Assembly (NCBI GenBank): GCA_002099365.1
Contig: MSED01000002.1
Coordinates: forward strand, 2,728,001-2,792,000
Reading direction: 5' to 3'
DNA length: 64,000 nucleotides
Origin: Phialophora verrucosa
Taxonomy: Eukaryota; Ascomycota; Eurotiomycetes; Chaetothyriales; Herpotrichiellaceae
The notes under the pieces are model-generated. The model was not told the DNA's origin and did not search any database. It worked only from the letters and a program-made list of their open reading frames with translations. Of this stretch, positions 19,760-30,396 are shown one piece after another. The position numbers were made by a program, and so were the translations under genes. Each line of letters begins with the position of its first letter. Within the stretch, counting starts at the first letter, position 1.

Positions 19760-21232
19760 ATGGATATCTCACCACGAGCCCTCATTAAGCTCCTCGTCCC
19801 GCGTCTACCACTGTTGCTCACCACAGCCCTCTTGAACACGCTCTCTTTGTCGCCGAACTCGGCAAAGCAAGATTTACAAACTGAACTTACCGTGGTTATC
19901 TTACGATCTATTCTCAATGTGAGAAAGACTATGAGTTATTTGCAACATGTTTCCCTGCGAGATCCCGGAGTCAAAGGTCCCGTATCGATTGCGAAAGTGA
20001 CAATACCACCTCCTAGAGATGAGGACGGCCCAAGAGATGCCATTGTCAGGGCCATTAAGGAGTTAGGAGATGGCAACGAAACATACAATCTGCCTGATGT
20101 CGTGAGCGTGCAAGCTGAATGGACTGGCTATCGGAAAGGCGTTGCAAAAAACGAGCCTAGACCGGACCTCCCTGAAGAAGACCAGTACAGGATCTTGATG
20201 GCAGGCGTGTCGAGTAAGACCACGATTCTGTATTTCCACGGCGGGGCCTACTTTTTGATGGATCCCTGTTCGCATAGACAGTCTGTCGCACATCTTGCAA
20301 GACTTACTGGGGGGAGAGGCTATTCGGTGAGGTATCGCCTCGCTCCTCAGTACCCTTTCCCTGCTCAACTGCTGGACGCGTTGATAGCGTATCTATCCCT
20401 TCTATCTCCGCCAGACGGATCGTTTCATGAACCTGTACCTGCCAAATCCATTGTCCTTGCTGGAGATTCTGCAGGCGGAAATCTCGCTGTTGTCCTACTG
20501 CAGTTGCTGTTGACGCTACGGAGGATCGGCCTACGCACCATCAAGTTTCATGGCGTCGATGTTGCTATTGAACTACCCGCCGGGGTAGCGCTCAACTCGT
20601 GTTGGGCAGATATCTCGCGCTCGATGCCTTCGATCCACAAAAATGCACAGTTTGACTACCTGGATCCGCCTACTGCTGAAGGCATAGCCAATTCGGATCC
20701 ACTTCCAGATGATGTTTGGCCAACGAGGCCTCCTCGAGCAGAGATTTTCTGCAACGCTTCCATGGTATCCCATCCACTTGTCTCCCCGCTGGCGGCACAC
20801 CCGGATTTGTGGAAAGGAATGCCACCTGCTTGGCTGTGCTTAGGCAATGAAGGGTTAGAGGACGAGATCACCATCCTTGCTCGCAGGATGCACCAGGGAG
20901 GTGGAGTGGTGCAATTCGTTGGCTACGAAGGAATGCCGCACTGTTTTGCGATGATATTTCCCACCAGCCCAAAAGGCAAGGATTGTTACCAGCGACAAGC
21001 AGATTTCATGACGACTGTCGTTAGTGGCGCAGGCCCGATCTCGAGTGAAGCTGTCTGGGTCAAGGCTTTCTCGAACCCGCCCAACCCGAAGGAACATGAT
21101 TTTGAACACCTCAGCAAGATCACAGACCAAGAAGTCTCCAGCGCTATCGAGAAGATGCGGGACCATGCACAGAGGAGAGAGCAAGAAGCTTTGAAGAAGT
21201 GGAACGAACAACAATCTCGGGCAAAGCTATAA
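19760..21232 (+). CDS. alpha/beta-hydrolase (HSL-type esterase), peroxisomal signal AKL
   Basis: Single-exon gene, 490 residues, of the hormone-sensitive-lipase-like alpha/beta-hydrolase-3 family; it should hydrolyse carboxylic esters. The oxyanion motif HGGAY is at 160-164, the nucleophile elbow GDSAGGN at 235-241 (Ser237), an acidic residue in the GNEGLEDE region (about 363-369) and His394 in MPHCF complete the triad. An N-terminal hydrophobic helix (about 10-30) may dock to a membrane or substrate. The last three residues are AKL, a PTS1 peroxisome import signal, after a charged amphipathic helix rich in Glu/Arg. It converges on the enoyl-CoA hydratase/isomerase gene, with 50 bp between the stop codons, and that protein also ends in AKL. 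A shared role in peroxisomal acyl or ester turnover is inferred. The exact substrate is unknown. Confidence 0.9.
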   Translation: MDISPRALIKLLVPRLPLLLTTALLNTLSLSPNSAKQDLQTELTVVILRSILNVRKTMSYLQHVSLRDPGVKGPVSIAKVTIPPPRDEDGPRDAIVRAIKELGDGNETYNLPDVVSVQAEWTGYRKGVAKNEPRPDLPEEDQYRILMAGVSSKTTILYFHGGAYFLMDPCSHRQSVAHLARLTGGRGYSVRYRLAPQYPFPAQLLDALIAYLSLLSPPDGSFHEPVPAKSIVLAGDSAGGNLAVVLLQLLLTLRRIGLRTIKFHGVDVAIELPAGVALNSCWADISRSMPSIHKNAQFDYLDPPTAEGIANSDPLPDDVWPTRPPRAEIFCNASMVSHPLVSPLAAHPDLWKGMPPAWLCLGNEGLEDEITILARRMHQGGGVVQFVGYEGMPHCFAMIFPTSPKGKDCYQRQADFMTTVVSGAGPISSEAVWVKAFSNPPNPKEHDFEHLSKITDQEVSSAIEKMRDHAQRREQEALKKWNEQQSRAKL

Positions 21233-21282
21233 AACCGTCTGATGGCTACGCTCATCTTCCAAGGCACCAAGGCACCCTATTC

Positions 21283-22281
21283 TCATAGCTTCGCTTTGCC
21301 CGACGGATTGGCCCTAGGCCTCGATCCTGTGTCCACCTCAGCAAACCAAGGATACAGTGGAGGTCCGTCCTGCTCGAGTGTAGCTGAGAATTTCGCAGGA
21401 CGTTTTTCAAGAAAACTCTGCACGCCTTCCTTGCAATCCGGGTTGGCGAACATGTGGTAAAGAACTGCGCTGTCAAGCAAATGTGTTTCTTCCGCCGAAG
21501 TTTTGCCTCTCCACATCAGTTCTCGATTCATGAAGCCTGCGAGCACGCTTGTCTTCTCTGCAATCGTGGTTGCGAGCTCCAAGGCTCGTTTCAACACTCC
21601 CGCTTGATCCTCAATGACCTCTTGGAATAAGCTTCCGAAATGTTTCGAGTCGCCCCTGTATGTATCGCCCGTTGTGAGGAGATACAGGGCGTTGCTGTGG
21701 CCAATAAGTTTCGGCAGGAAGAACGAGGAATTGGATTCCATGGTGATTCCACGTCTGGCGAAGACAAATCCGTATTTCGACGATGCGTGAGCGATCCGAA
21801 TAGCCGCCGACAGACTTAAGGTCATCCCCAGACCAACGGCTGAACCGTTGAATGCGACAATAGTCGGTTTGCGGCAGCGATAGATGCAGAGATTCAGCCG
21901 ACCGCCACTGCGAGTGTCAGAAGAAGCTGATGGACATCCATATGGCTATACTTACGAATCCCGGTGGTCCACCAATCTCTCCCTGTCTCCTCCACTTGGG
22001 AAGCCAATATCGAGATCCGCTCCCGCACAGAAGAACTTGCCTGCACCAGTGATGACGACGCATTTGACCCTTTCATCAAGGTCGAACATTGGGTACACCA
22101 GCTCAAAATCGCGCATCATCTGTACAGTGAATGCATTTCCTTGCTTCGGACGATTTAGAGTGACCAAAACAACCGGCGTCGCTTCGGCAGCACCTTCAGG
22201 GTAATGGGAGACTTTGATATCCTTGACCTGCAGGGTTTCGTATGAGTTGGGAATCTTCACCGTAACGGGGTCTGGCAACAT
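21283..22281 (-). CDS. enoyl-CoA hydratase/isomerase, peroxisomal signal AKL
   Basis: Two exons, 21956-22281 and 21283-21907, with a 48-bp intron (GTAAGT...CGCAG, phase 2); 316 residues. Crotonase fold: VVLVTLNRPKQGNAFT (strand and first CoA-binding block), VVITGAGKFFCAGADL (oxyanion-hole loop), and the block joined by splicing, CRKPTIVAFNGSAVGLGMTL. The following FARRGITMES and PKLIGHSNALYLLTTGDTY are expected for the family. The C-terminus is AKL, a PTS1 signal, so it should act in peroxisomes, as do fungal Eci1/Dci1-type enoyl-CoA isomerases and beta-oxidation hydratases. Whether it is an isomerase or hydratase is not settled by sequence. It converges on the AKL-ending hydrolase. Confidence 0.93.
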
Positions 22282-22874
22282 CTTGATTGCTCAAGGAGTG
22301 TGGTTGAGAGCTGAGAGTACGTGCGGGAATAGAATAGAGATAGAGCCGAGAGACTGGAATGGTCAAGTTAAAGTAATGTTTACATCGCATTTAAGAGCTC
22401 CTTTGTATATGAGCTCTACAAATTCCAGGGGTGTTGTCTCTGTCCGCCTCACGAACCTCGGGAATCAAGTCGAACTGATTTGTGAACAAGCAGCCGACAA
22501 ATCTCTAGGTCATTGACTTGGCTCCGCAGCTGCAATTTGGGGCAGGCCGTGAACTATCTGGGGATAAGGCCTCGGGCAGCTCAACTGCTGCTGATTTAAC
22601 AGCCAGAAGACAGCTTTATGAATCTCTCGCGACTGAGTCATGATCGTAGAGCAAGCAAGAATGAAGACGAGAAGCATTTAGGTGAGTTGCACCGGAAGTA
22701 TATTACCCCGCACTCCGGGACCGAATGATTTATTTGACTTGCATGGTCCTGACGGCGCGGTGCAACTGTGCTAGTCATTCAAAGTGACTCAATAGCTCTG
22801 CTTTTCCGAGTCACAACAGCAACAGTCATGGCACAATTATCCTTATTGCGAGGAGATAGGCCATTGTTCTTAAT
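22282..22874. other. intergenic, divergent promoters
   Basis: 593 bp between the divergent enoyl-CoA hydratase/isomerase (-) and the conserved hypothetical gene (+). Nothing coding or clearly regulatory stands out. Confidence 0.45.
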
Positions 22875-23552
22875 ATGTTCGAGGCTTGTACATCTTCTCG
22901 CGCCTTGACACGCCGCCACAATAGACAGATAACCCGTGCCAGCATGTATTCCTCGCTACTCCTTCCATGGTCCGTCGAACCGCCCGAGCGCGAGAAAGCC
23001 TACCGTGCCGCCGGCTTGGTGAGGACAAAAGGAACTCTATTTCTCCTGCCTCCATCAGATCCGGTCCTGCGCGAGACATTCAACGCCCCTCCCCGGCCGA
23101 AAACACGCATGTCTTCTGGTGCCGTTGCACTATGCAAACACTTCGAACGTGGGGGTTCGTCCTCTGAGCATGGTCGGGCTCATCCCTTCTGGACTTTGCC
23201 GAAGGGCAGTAACGAAAATAAAACAGAGGTCGCGAGGCAAATACTTGAGCAGATGCTCGCCGAGGCCGTGTGGAGGAATGTCATGCTTTTGCATCATGGT
23301 TTAGCGGTGTACGAGATCAGGAACGCGAAGGGCTTCGGGATGAGATGGACCTTGGACATCAAGGAGAAGAATTGTAACAACGGCATTGACAATGCTGACG
23401 GTGAGGGTGTCGTGGGGAGTACAAAGGGCGCCGCGCAACAAGAGGCGGACAGGGACGATTTCGAGAAGGACTGGGAAGTAACCCAGACGACCTTCCGGGG
23501 GTTCCTTGAGCCGATCGCGGGAATGGATCATGAGTTGGACGCTCATGGTTGA
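22875..23552 (+). CDS. conserved hypothetical protein
   Basis: Single-exon frame of 225 residues from the ATG at 22875; the in-frame ATG at 22944 (MYSSLLLPW) is an alternative start giving 202 residues. I recognise no enzyme or binding domain. The central part has the look of a conserved small fungal protein: GTLFLLPPSDPVLRETFN, then a RMSSGAVALCKHFERGG block, HPFWTLPKGSNENK, and WRNVMLLHHGLAVYEIRNAKGFGMRW. After that comes an acidic, low-complexity insert and a short charged tail. There is no signal peptide or membrane helix. Its codon quality and clean frame support a real gene, divergent from the enoyl-CoA hydratase/isomerase. The function is unknown. Confidence 0.7.
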   Translation: MFEACTSSRALTRRHNRQITRASMYSSLLLPWSVEPPEREKAYRAAGLVRTKGTLFLLPPSDPVLRETFNAPPRPKTRMSSGAVALCKHFERGGSSSEHGRAHPFWTLPKGSNENKTEVARQILEQMLAEAVWRNVMLLHHGLAVYEIRNAKGFGMRWTLDIKEKNCNNGIDNADGEGVVGSTKGAAQQEADRDDFEKDWEVTQTTFRGFLEPIAGMDHELDAHG

Positions 23553-24351
23553 GGACAGCCTCGATCATGCTGCGAAGCTTGCATTATGTCAATATCAACT
23601 ATGAGACTCAGGTCCCGGTTCCTAAATGATCGCACCCGTCCCATGCATCTTGACATTCTCCAATAGTCTTCTGGGTTCCAATGTTTACCGTTCGTCTTCT
23701 GTCAAAGGACACCAACGCAGTATCATGAGTGACCACGTTATACTGAAGGATAGTCAGCATAGAGGTTGACACGACCTACAACCCCAGAATACTAGCGCTT
23801 GCGTTCTTTGTGGCGAGCCCGCTGCTCATCCCACATCGACTGGCGGGGCTCGGAGAATTTCTCGTCCCCAACCCCCGGCTCCACACCCCCGGAGTCGCAT
23901 CAACAGAAACCCCACGATGGAGGGGCAGAGTCGATGGCGCAAATCGCGATCAATGACTGTAACCATGCACAGGCGGCTTTATGCGCGTTCCAAGCCCGGA
24001 TCACAAGGGTTAAATCACAACAGCTCATCAGGTGCCAGCGCTTCCTCGGCATTGCTTTCGGTACCAGTGCGTGTCCCGCTCCCGATGAGTCCTGCTTGAT
24101 CGCTACTGGCAAATTGGCCCTGCCACGTTACTTTTCTCATCTTGCTCTCCAAATCTCCTGCTTCTCTTGGTGGTACCGTCCACGACACGACGCACATTGC
24201 CTCAAAAGCATGCAATAGAGCTTGGACCTTCAATCGGGCGCGTCGTATCCTGACATGCAGGTCATCCCGGTTATCTGCAGCTCGAGATCGGACAGTGCAA
24301 GGTTCTTATCGAGCTTTGGGCGGTGAGGACACGCCTAGTACAGCCGACAGG
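23553..24351. other. intergenic, promoter of transhydrogenase
   Basis: About 800 bp between two plus-strand genes. A 182-codon frame at 24142-24690 overlaps the first exons of the transhydrogenase in another frame and is treated as chance. Confidence 0.5.
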
Positions 24352-27300
24352 ATGGCTCACGCCTCCTTAACCACCCGATCTCTATCGCTTAAACTATCTG
24401 CCAACGGCTGTTTCAGCCTCAAAGAGCCAGGTACATGCTCAATGCTGAGAGACGCCACGATGCTCGCGGTATCGTGCTTCGTGCTGACGATTCGAGGCAG
24501 GTCCCAGCTTAGGCGCCATCTATGGTTGTGTGCGGCAGAGCCGCCACGCGAGGAGACATGTGCAGTCATCTTCGAGCGGCTGGGTTCCGCTCAGCTACAC
24601 GCAGCAACATCAGCACAAAAGTCTCATAAGACTGCCACCTCGAGCAGTCACGCTATGGTCGAGACACAAGTCCGAGCTACCAGCTACTAGTAGTGTTCCT
24701 TACTCGGAACTCACAATCGGTGTCCCCGCAGAGACCTTTGAGGGTGAAAGACGCGTCGCAGTAGCGCCTCAGAACATCCCTCTGCTCTTGAAGAAAGGCT
24801 TCGCTCGTGTCCTCGTTGAGCGTGGTGCTGGCAATGAAGCCGAGTTCACCGATGAGGTCTATGAGCATGTCGGCGCCACCGTGGTGGACCGCCAGACCGT
24901 CTGGTCGGAGAGCAATATTCTCCTCAAAGTCCGGGCCCCCAACATCGAGACCGAAGTTCCCAACATCAAGGAGGGGACCACCTTGATCTCGTTCATTCAG
25001 CCAATGCAAAACAGACCGCTCGTCGAAGCCCTTGCTTCGCGCCGCGTGACTGCTTTTGCGATGGACATGATTCCCAGAATATCCCGCGCGCAGGCGTTTG
25101 ACGCGCTGAGTTCAATGGCAAACATTGCCGGTTACAAAGCTGTGCTGGAGGCATCTAACCACTACGGACGTTTCCTGACTGGTCAGGTCACCGCTGCAGG
25201 CAAGATTCCCCCGTCGAAGGTACTGGTAATTGGAGCTGGTGTTGCTGGCTTGAGTGCTATCACAACCGCGCGCCGACTTGGTGCTATTGTGCGCGGCTTC
25301 GATACCCGCTCTGCTGCTCGTGAACAAGTACAATCTCTAGGTGCCGATTTTCTCGAAGTCTCTGTCAAGGAAGAAGGCGGCGCCGCCGGTGGCTACAGCA
25401 AGGAAATGTCCAAAGAGTTCATCGAGGCGGAGATGAAATTGTTCATGGAGCAATGTCAGGAAGTGGACATCGTGATCACGACTGCTGCCATTCCCGGGAG
25501 ACCTTCGCCAAAGCTCATCACGGAGAAGATGGTGAGCGCCATGAAACCTGGCTCTGTGATCGTCGACCTGGCAGCAGAGGGAGGGGGAAATTGCGAAGTC
25601 ACCCAGCCGGGGAAACTCATTGTGCACAACCATGTCACCATCATTGGATACAGGGATTTCCCGTCTCGCCTGCCCACGCAATCTGCCAGTCTATACTCGA
25701 ACAACATCACCAAGTTTCTCCTATCTATGGCTCCCAAGGACAACTCGTTCGGTGTGGACCTGGAAGATGAAGTCGTCCGAGGCTCCATTGTCACGCACAA
25801 GGGCGAAATCCTTCCTCCCGCTCCACGTCCTGCTCCGCCCCCGACTCCTCAGCAGCAACATCATGAGGAACCTAAGCCCGTTGAGTTGACTCCGTGGCAG
25901 GCTCAAACCCGGCAAGCCGCAGCTGTGACTGCTGGTATGGGCGGCGCTCTTGCACTCGGCAAACTCACTTCGCCCTTGTTCATGGGAAGCGCATTCACTG
26001 CCGGGCTTGCAGGTTTAATCGGGTACCGATCAGTCTGGGGCGTCATCCCGGCGCTTCACTCACCCCTGATGAGCGTCACGAACGCCATTTCTGGCATCGT
26101 GGGTGTGGGAGGCTTCTTCATCATGGGTGGGGGATATGTGCCTGAAACTCTCCCTCAAGCCATGGGTGCATTGTCAGTATTGCTCGCCTTTGTCAATGTG
26201 TCCGGCGGGTTTGTCATCACCAAGCGCATGTTGGATATGTTCAAGCGTCCGACAGATCCGCCCGAGTATCCGTGGCTGTATGCCATTCCCGGTGCGCTTT
26301 TTGGAGGCGGCTTTGTTGTAGCGGCTAGCACAGGCATGGCTGGGCTTGTGCAGGCTGGGTACCTGGTCAGCAGTCTTCTGTGTATCGGTGAGTTTGGGGA
26401 ATATGCCTGCTCGTGGCACCTCTTGCATAGTAAAATGCTGACACTTGATCTACAGGATCTATCCAAGGTCTCGCTTCTCAAGCAACAGCTCGCACAGGTA
26501 ACCTCCTTGGAATCCTGGGTGTCACTGCGGGCATCATTGCTTCCCTAGGCGCAGTAGGGTTCTCTCCCGAGGTCTTAACTCAATTCGGTGTAATTGCAAC
26601 TATCGGTGGTGTTATTGGTGCTCTAATCGGTCGACGTATCACGCCAACGGACCTCCCTCAGACGGTAGCGGCTCTGCATTCGGTCGTCGGTCTGGCTGCT
26701 GTTCTCACCAGCATTGGCAGCGTGCTGGCCGACGTCTCGCATATTTCGACCCTACATATGGTCACGGCGTACCTAGGTGTTCTAATCGGTGAGTGCTGCT
26801 CGCTTAGGCTGATAGTGAGACCGCCATCTAACCTGTCGCAGGAGGCGTCACATTCACAGGCTCGTTGGTCGCGTTCATGAAACTCGCAGGTCGAATGTCG
26901 TCTAGACCCACAATACTTCCAGGTCGTCACATCATCAACTCAAGTCTGTTAGCCGCCAACGCAGGCACAATGGGAGCATTCTTGACCATGGCTCCCGGCG
27001 CGCCGGCCATGGCTGCAGTGTGTCTCTCTGCAAACGCCGCTCTCAGTTTCACACAGGGCTATACCACCACAGCTGCTATCGGAGGCGCGGACATGCCTGT
27101 TGTCATTACGGTTTTGAACGCCTACTCAGGCTTTGCGCTTGTCGCTGAAGGATTCATGCTAGATAACCCTCTATTACTGACGGTGGGCTCTCTGATCGGC
27201 GTGAGCGGTTCCATCCTCTCGTACATTATGTGCGTGGCGATGAACCGCTCCCTCCCGAACGTCCTCTTCGGCGGCATCGCGCCCATCCAACAGGACGCAG

Positions 27301-27922
27301 GCAAGGAAATCACCGGCACTGTCACAAAGACCACGGTGGAAGAGACGGTCGACGCCTTGGCGTCAGCGGAATCCGTCATCATTGTCGTTGGGTACGGTAT
27401 GGCCGTGGCGAAAGCGCAATATGCCATTGCGGAGATGGTGGCCTTGTTGCGCTCCAAGGGCGTCAAGGTTCGATTTGCAATCCATCCTGTTGCTGGGAGA
27501 ATGCCGGGTCAGTGTAATGTGCTCTTGGCCGAGGCAAGCGTACCGTACGATATTGTGCTTGAGATGGACGAGATCAACGACGATTTTCCCGACACGGATC
27601 TAACATTGGTGATTGGGGCCAACGACACAGTCAACCCGATTGCTTTGGAACCCGGAAGCCCCATTGCGGGGATGCCCGTGCTGCATGCCTGGAAGAGTAA
27701 AACCGTGGTGGTCATGAAGAGAGGAATGAGCAGTGGATATGGTGAGTACAATCACTGCCAAGCTTGCCTCCTGTTACTGACCGGTCGGGTGCCACAGCCG
27801 ACGTTCCCAACCCCATGTTCTACATGCCAGGCACGAGAATGCTGTTCGGCGACGCGAAGCAGACGTGCGATGCTCTCAAGGCGGCGCTTGAGACGCGGTA
27901 CAAGGCCCAATTCCACGTGTAA
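24352..27922 (+). CDS. nnt: NAD(P) transhydrogenase, mitochondrial, proton-translocating
   Basis: Five exons: 24352-24430, 24501-26387, 26456-26788, 26842-27741, 27798-27922; 1107 residues. It couples the inner-membrane proton gradient to hydride transfer from NADH to NADP+, supplying mitochondrial NADPH. Domain order is alpha-then-beta fused, as in animals. First comes an N-terminal NAD(H)-binding domain I (GVPAETFEGERRVA; dinucleotide fold GAGVAGLSAITTARRLGA; ITTAAIPGRPSPKLIT). About 13 membrane helices follow (domain II). The C-terminal NADP(H)-binding domain III contains VVGYGMAVAKAQ, AIHPVAGRMPGQCNVLLAEA and VIGANDTVNP. The open frame of exon 2 has no upstream ATG. A small first exon (MAHASLTTRSLSLKL..., basic and Ser-rich) joined by a 70-bp intron with a CTGAC branch site restores an ATG and a mitochondrial presequence. 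All other introns join G-codons in phase 1. Confidence 0.94.
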
Positions 27923-28481
27923 AAGCACGCGCAAACATGGCTATCATGTCATGCGCGACAAGACATGCGACATGCGACATGCAAGCCGACTGCTCTCATC
28001 AAATGCGTGAACTTGGCAGCTCAGACGTCTCTGGACGACTGCCCGAGCAAGCGAGCGACCGAGGGGGCACCGTCTAGTCCAGCGTGTCCAGCGTAGCCAG
28101 CTCAGCAACACGACCCAAGCGTTCTGGTCGAAACGAGGTTGGGCGATTTAGCAGAATAGAACAAGACAGAATGGACAAGACAATGAAGCTGACGAGACCG
28201 AGTTGAGAAATGGGTTGAAGGAGCAAAAATGGTTGTCGGTGTTGGAGTTGATACTGGTATTTGGCATTGGCATTTGGCGTTGTGCGAAGCCCAAGAAAGC
28301 CAGTCACCAACTTTGAATTCTGCGAATTCTGCGACATGGTCAATGCTTTTCAGAACGTCTAGACGGTGTAGTTCGGGGGTAGGACCGTACATATATAAAG
28401 TCTTCATCATCAAGCAAGGGGACTATTGAGCAACGCCTCCACGTCTCTACCTCGTTTGTCTCTACCGCACTCCCTCGTTCA
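27923..28481. other. intergenic, convergent 3' flanks
   Basis: Lies between the 3' ends of the transhydrogenase (+) and the acetyltransferase (-). A TATATAAAG at 28392-28400 on the plus strand has no gene after it and is probably chance. Confidence 0.45.
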
Positions 28482-29255
28482 CTAACTATATTTACTCACC
28501 TCCATGCTCACGCCCTCCCTCGTCCTAACATCGACAACCACGCCATCCAACGACCTCCCCATCCCAGGCTGCACGAAAGCCCTCGCCTCCCTGACGGCCC
28601 CATCATCAGCCACCACGACCCTCAGCGTCCCGCCGTCCACTAGGCCAATCTTCCTCGCGACCCGCTGACTCGCATGGTTCGTATCCATCGTGCCCGCCCA
28701 GATATCGCGCACGCCCATCTCCTCGGTCCACCACTTCAGCGCGGCCGTGCCCGCCTCCGTTGCGTACCCTTTGCCCGTGTATCCTTCGCGGATGAAGTAT
28801 CCGAGATCCGGGCTGGGGAGGGGGTGTCGATGGAACAGGGACGTCAGGCCGATGATGGCCTCATTATTCTCGGGCCCGGGGCGGTCGGGGTCGCGGAGGT
28901 AGATGAGGTGCCAGGGGTGGGTGGGGAAGAAGGGCGCGTGCGCGTGCGTGTGCGCGCTCGAATTCGAATCCAAGCAAGGTCGCGGATCGAACTTGCGGCA
29001 TCGGTTGTCGACGTCTTCGCGCGTGGAGAGGCCGAGGTTGCCGACGGTGCGGTGGGCGTAGGGACTGTCGTATATGGAGAGGACGGCCGCGTAGTCGGAC
29101 GGGCGGGAGGGGTCGAAGAGCCGGAGCCTCAGGCGGTCGGTTTCGAGGGTTGGGAAGGAGGGTAGCAGTGGATGTTGCGTCGGTTGCGTTTCTGTGTCGG
29201 GGGACATGTTGGGGTCGAGCTTGAGCTTTGTCTGCGGCTCATTGTCAATGTCCAT
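28482..29255 (-). CDS. GNAT-family N-acetyltransferase
   Basis: Single-exon gene, 257 residues from the ATG at 29253-29255. The open frame reaches 34 codons further upstream but starts at GTG. The next ATG, at 29205-29207 (MSPDTETQ), is an equally good start. It is of the RimJ/RimL-like acetyltransferase_3 type: LETDRLRLRLFDPSRPSDYAAV at the start, EAIIGLTSLFHR, then PDLGYFIREGYTGKGYATEA, where GYTGKGYA is the acetyl-CoA pyrophosphate-binding Q/RxxGxG/A segment, and NHASQRVARKIGLVDGG near the end. It is expected to transfer an acetyl group to an amine on a small molecule or protein. No neighbour points to the substrate. Confidence 0.88.
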   Translation of the reverse strand: MDIDNEPQTKLKLDPNMSPDTETQPTQHPLLPSFPTLETDRLRLRLFDPSRPSDYAAVLSIYDSPYAHRTVGNLGLSTREDVDNRCRKFDPRPCLDSNSSAHTHAHAPFFPTHPWHLIYLRDPDRPGPENNEAIIGLTSLFHRHPLPSPDLGYFIREGYTGKGYATEAGTAALKWWTEEMGVRDIWAGTMDTNHASQRVARKIGLVDGGTLRVVVADDGAVREARAFVQPGMGRSLDGVVVDVRTREGVSMEVSKYS

Positions 29256-30396
29256 GTCGATGTCCGTATCTGTCCATATGTTTGATGGGTTGTGTTTGAG
29301 GTCTACACAGTAGGATCGACTCGAGATGCGGCTTGTGATATTGAGCTTGACATCCACGACAGAGGGTCACAAGCGCGCTCGGCAGCGTGTCTTGATTGCG
29401 CAGAAGAAACACCGACATCCAAATAACTGCACTACATCAGGAGGAAGTAAGAAGTAAGTATGCATGTTGGGTATTTTTGTGGGGATCATCCAAGGATTTC
29501 AAGGTCGCATTCGCTTTGGCACTTGCGTGGTCGTCATGTATTCATTACATACGCATGAAGTACTCCTTCCGTATTTAGTGTTCATCCTGCTTGACGACCG
29601 TCTCACCCTGATGTGCTCCTGTACTATGCCCCACACAGCAGCCAATGTGCGGAATCTGCTGAAGGGAGTAGCCGGTCTTTGGGCAGGCGAGGCTGCATTG
29701 CATGTCTTCCGTCTCTGCAGGCCCCGGTGCCGGAAGAAAGGACCTCGGCCTTTGCAGGACAGTGCAAGGAAGTGTCCAGGGCGGGTCGGGGGGTAAGCAT
29801 CTGCTGCTGCTTGAGGTAGGATGGGATGCCAGAACGACCGGTTTGGTTGCATTGACCTTTGAATGTTGAGCCGGAAGGAAGAGATGGAGCGCGTCGTGAT
29901 AAGCCGGACTGGTAGCATCAATTGATTGATTGCACGTGCTGATAAGAGCAGTACGGAGGGGTTTAGGCGGTTTAGTGCGACGTTTGGCAGGTTGGGCTCG
30001 CCACTTTGGGTTACTCTGTAGGATTCCCGGCCTAGAGATTCGCCGGGATCGATTTCGGTTGTGCTGGCACACTACAGTAGACCGTGTGTTTCGGGGATTA
30101 TCTCGCGATATCGTCACATTTTTTCCGGCACCCCTTCTCGTACAACCTTGCATTCGAGGGCCGAAGGCGTGGGTCCCGACTGTCGGATGGCTTCGGCGCG
30201 TGGTGGCAACAATGCCAAGCGCTGTTGCGTGGGATGTGGTCATCACTCTCGTTTGATGTGTTTTGATTGTCGGAGGTGAGTCACTGCACGGTAAGTAACC
30301 GTGAGATCTGATATGGGAAGTTGGTGGAGCCCACGGAGCTAGGACCGAGATTGAGACGGTCTGAGTGTGCTCGCCGCCGCCGCCGTCGCCTCTGTC
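29256..30396. other. intergenic, 1.1 kb, no gene seen
   Basis: 5' flank of the acetyltransferase and 3' flank of the F-box-like gene, both on the minus strand. Several short frames overlap on both strands without any recognisable product. Confidence 0.45.

Noticed and set aside
24142..24690. 182-codon plus-strand frame overlapping the transhydrogenase start
   Set aside because: It is out of frame with the well-supported transhydrogenase exons and has no recognisable content.
28388..28400. TATATAAAG as a promoter
   Set aside because: No plus-strand gene follows; the region lies between two convergent 3' ends.
29499..30246. Overlapping minus-strand frames of 140 and 223 codons
   Set aside because: They start mostly at non-ATG codons, overlap in different phases and encode no recognisable domain.
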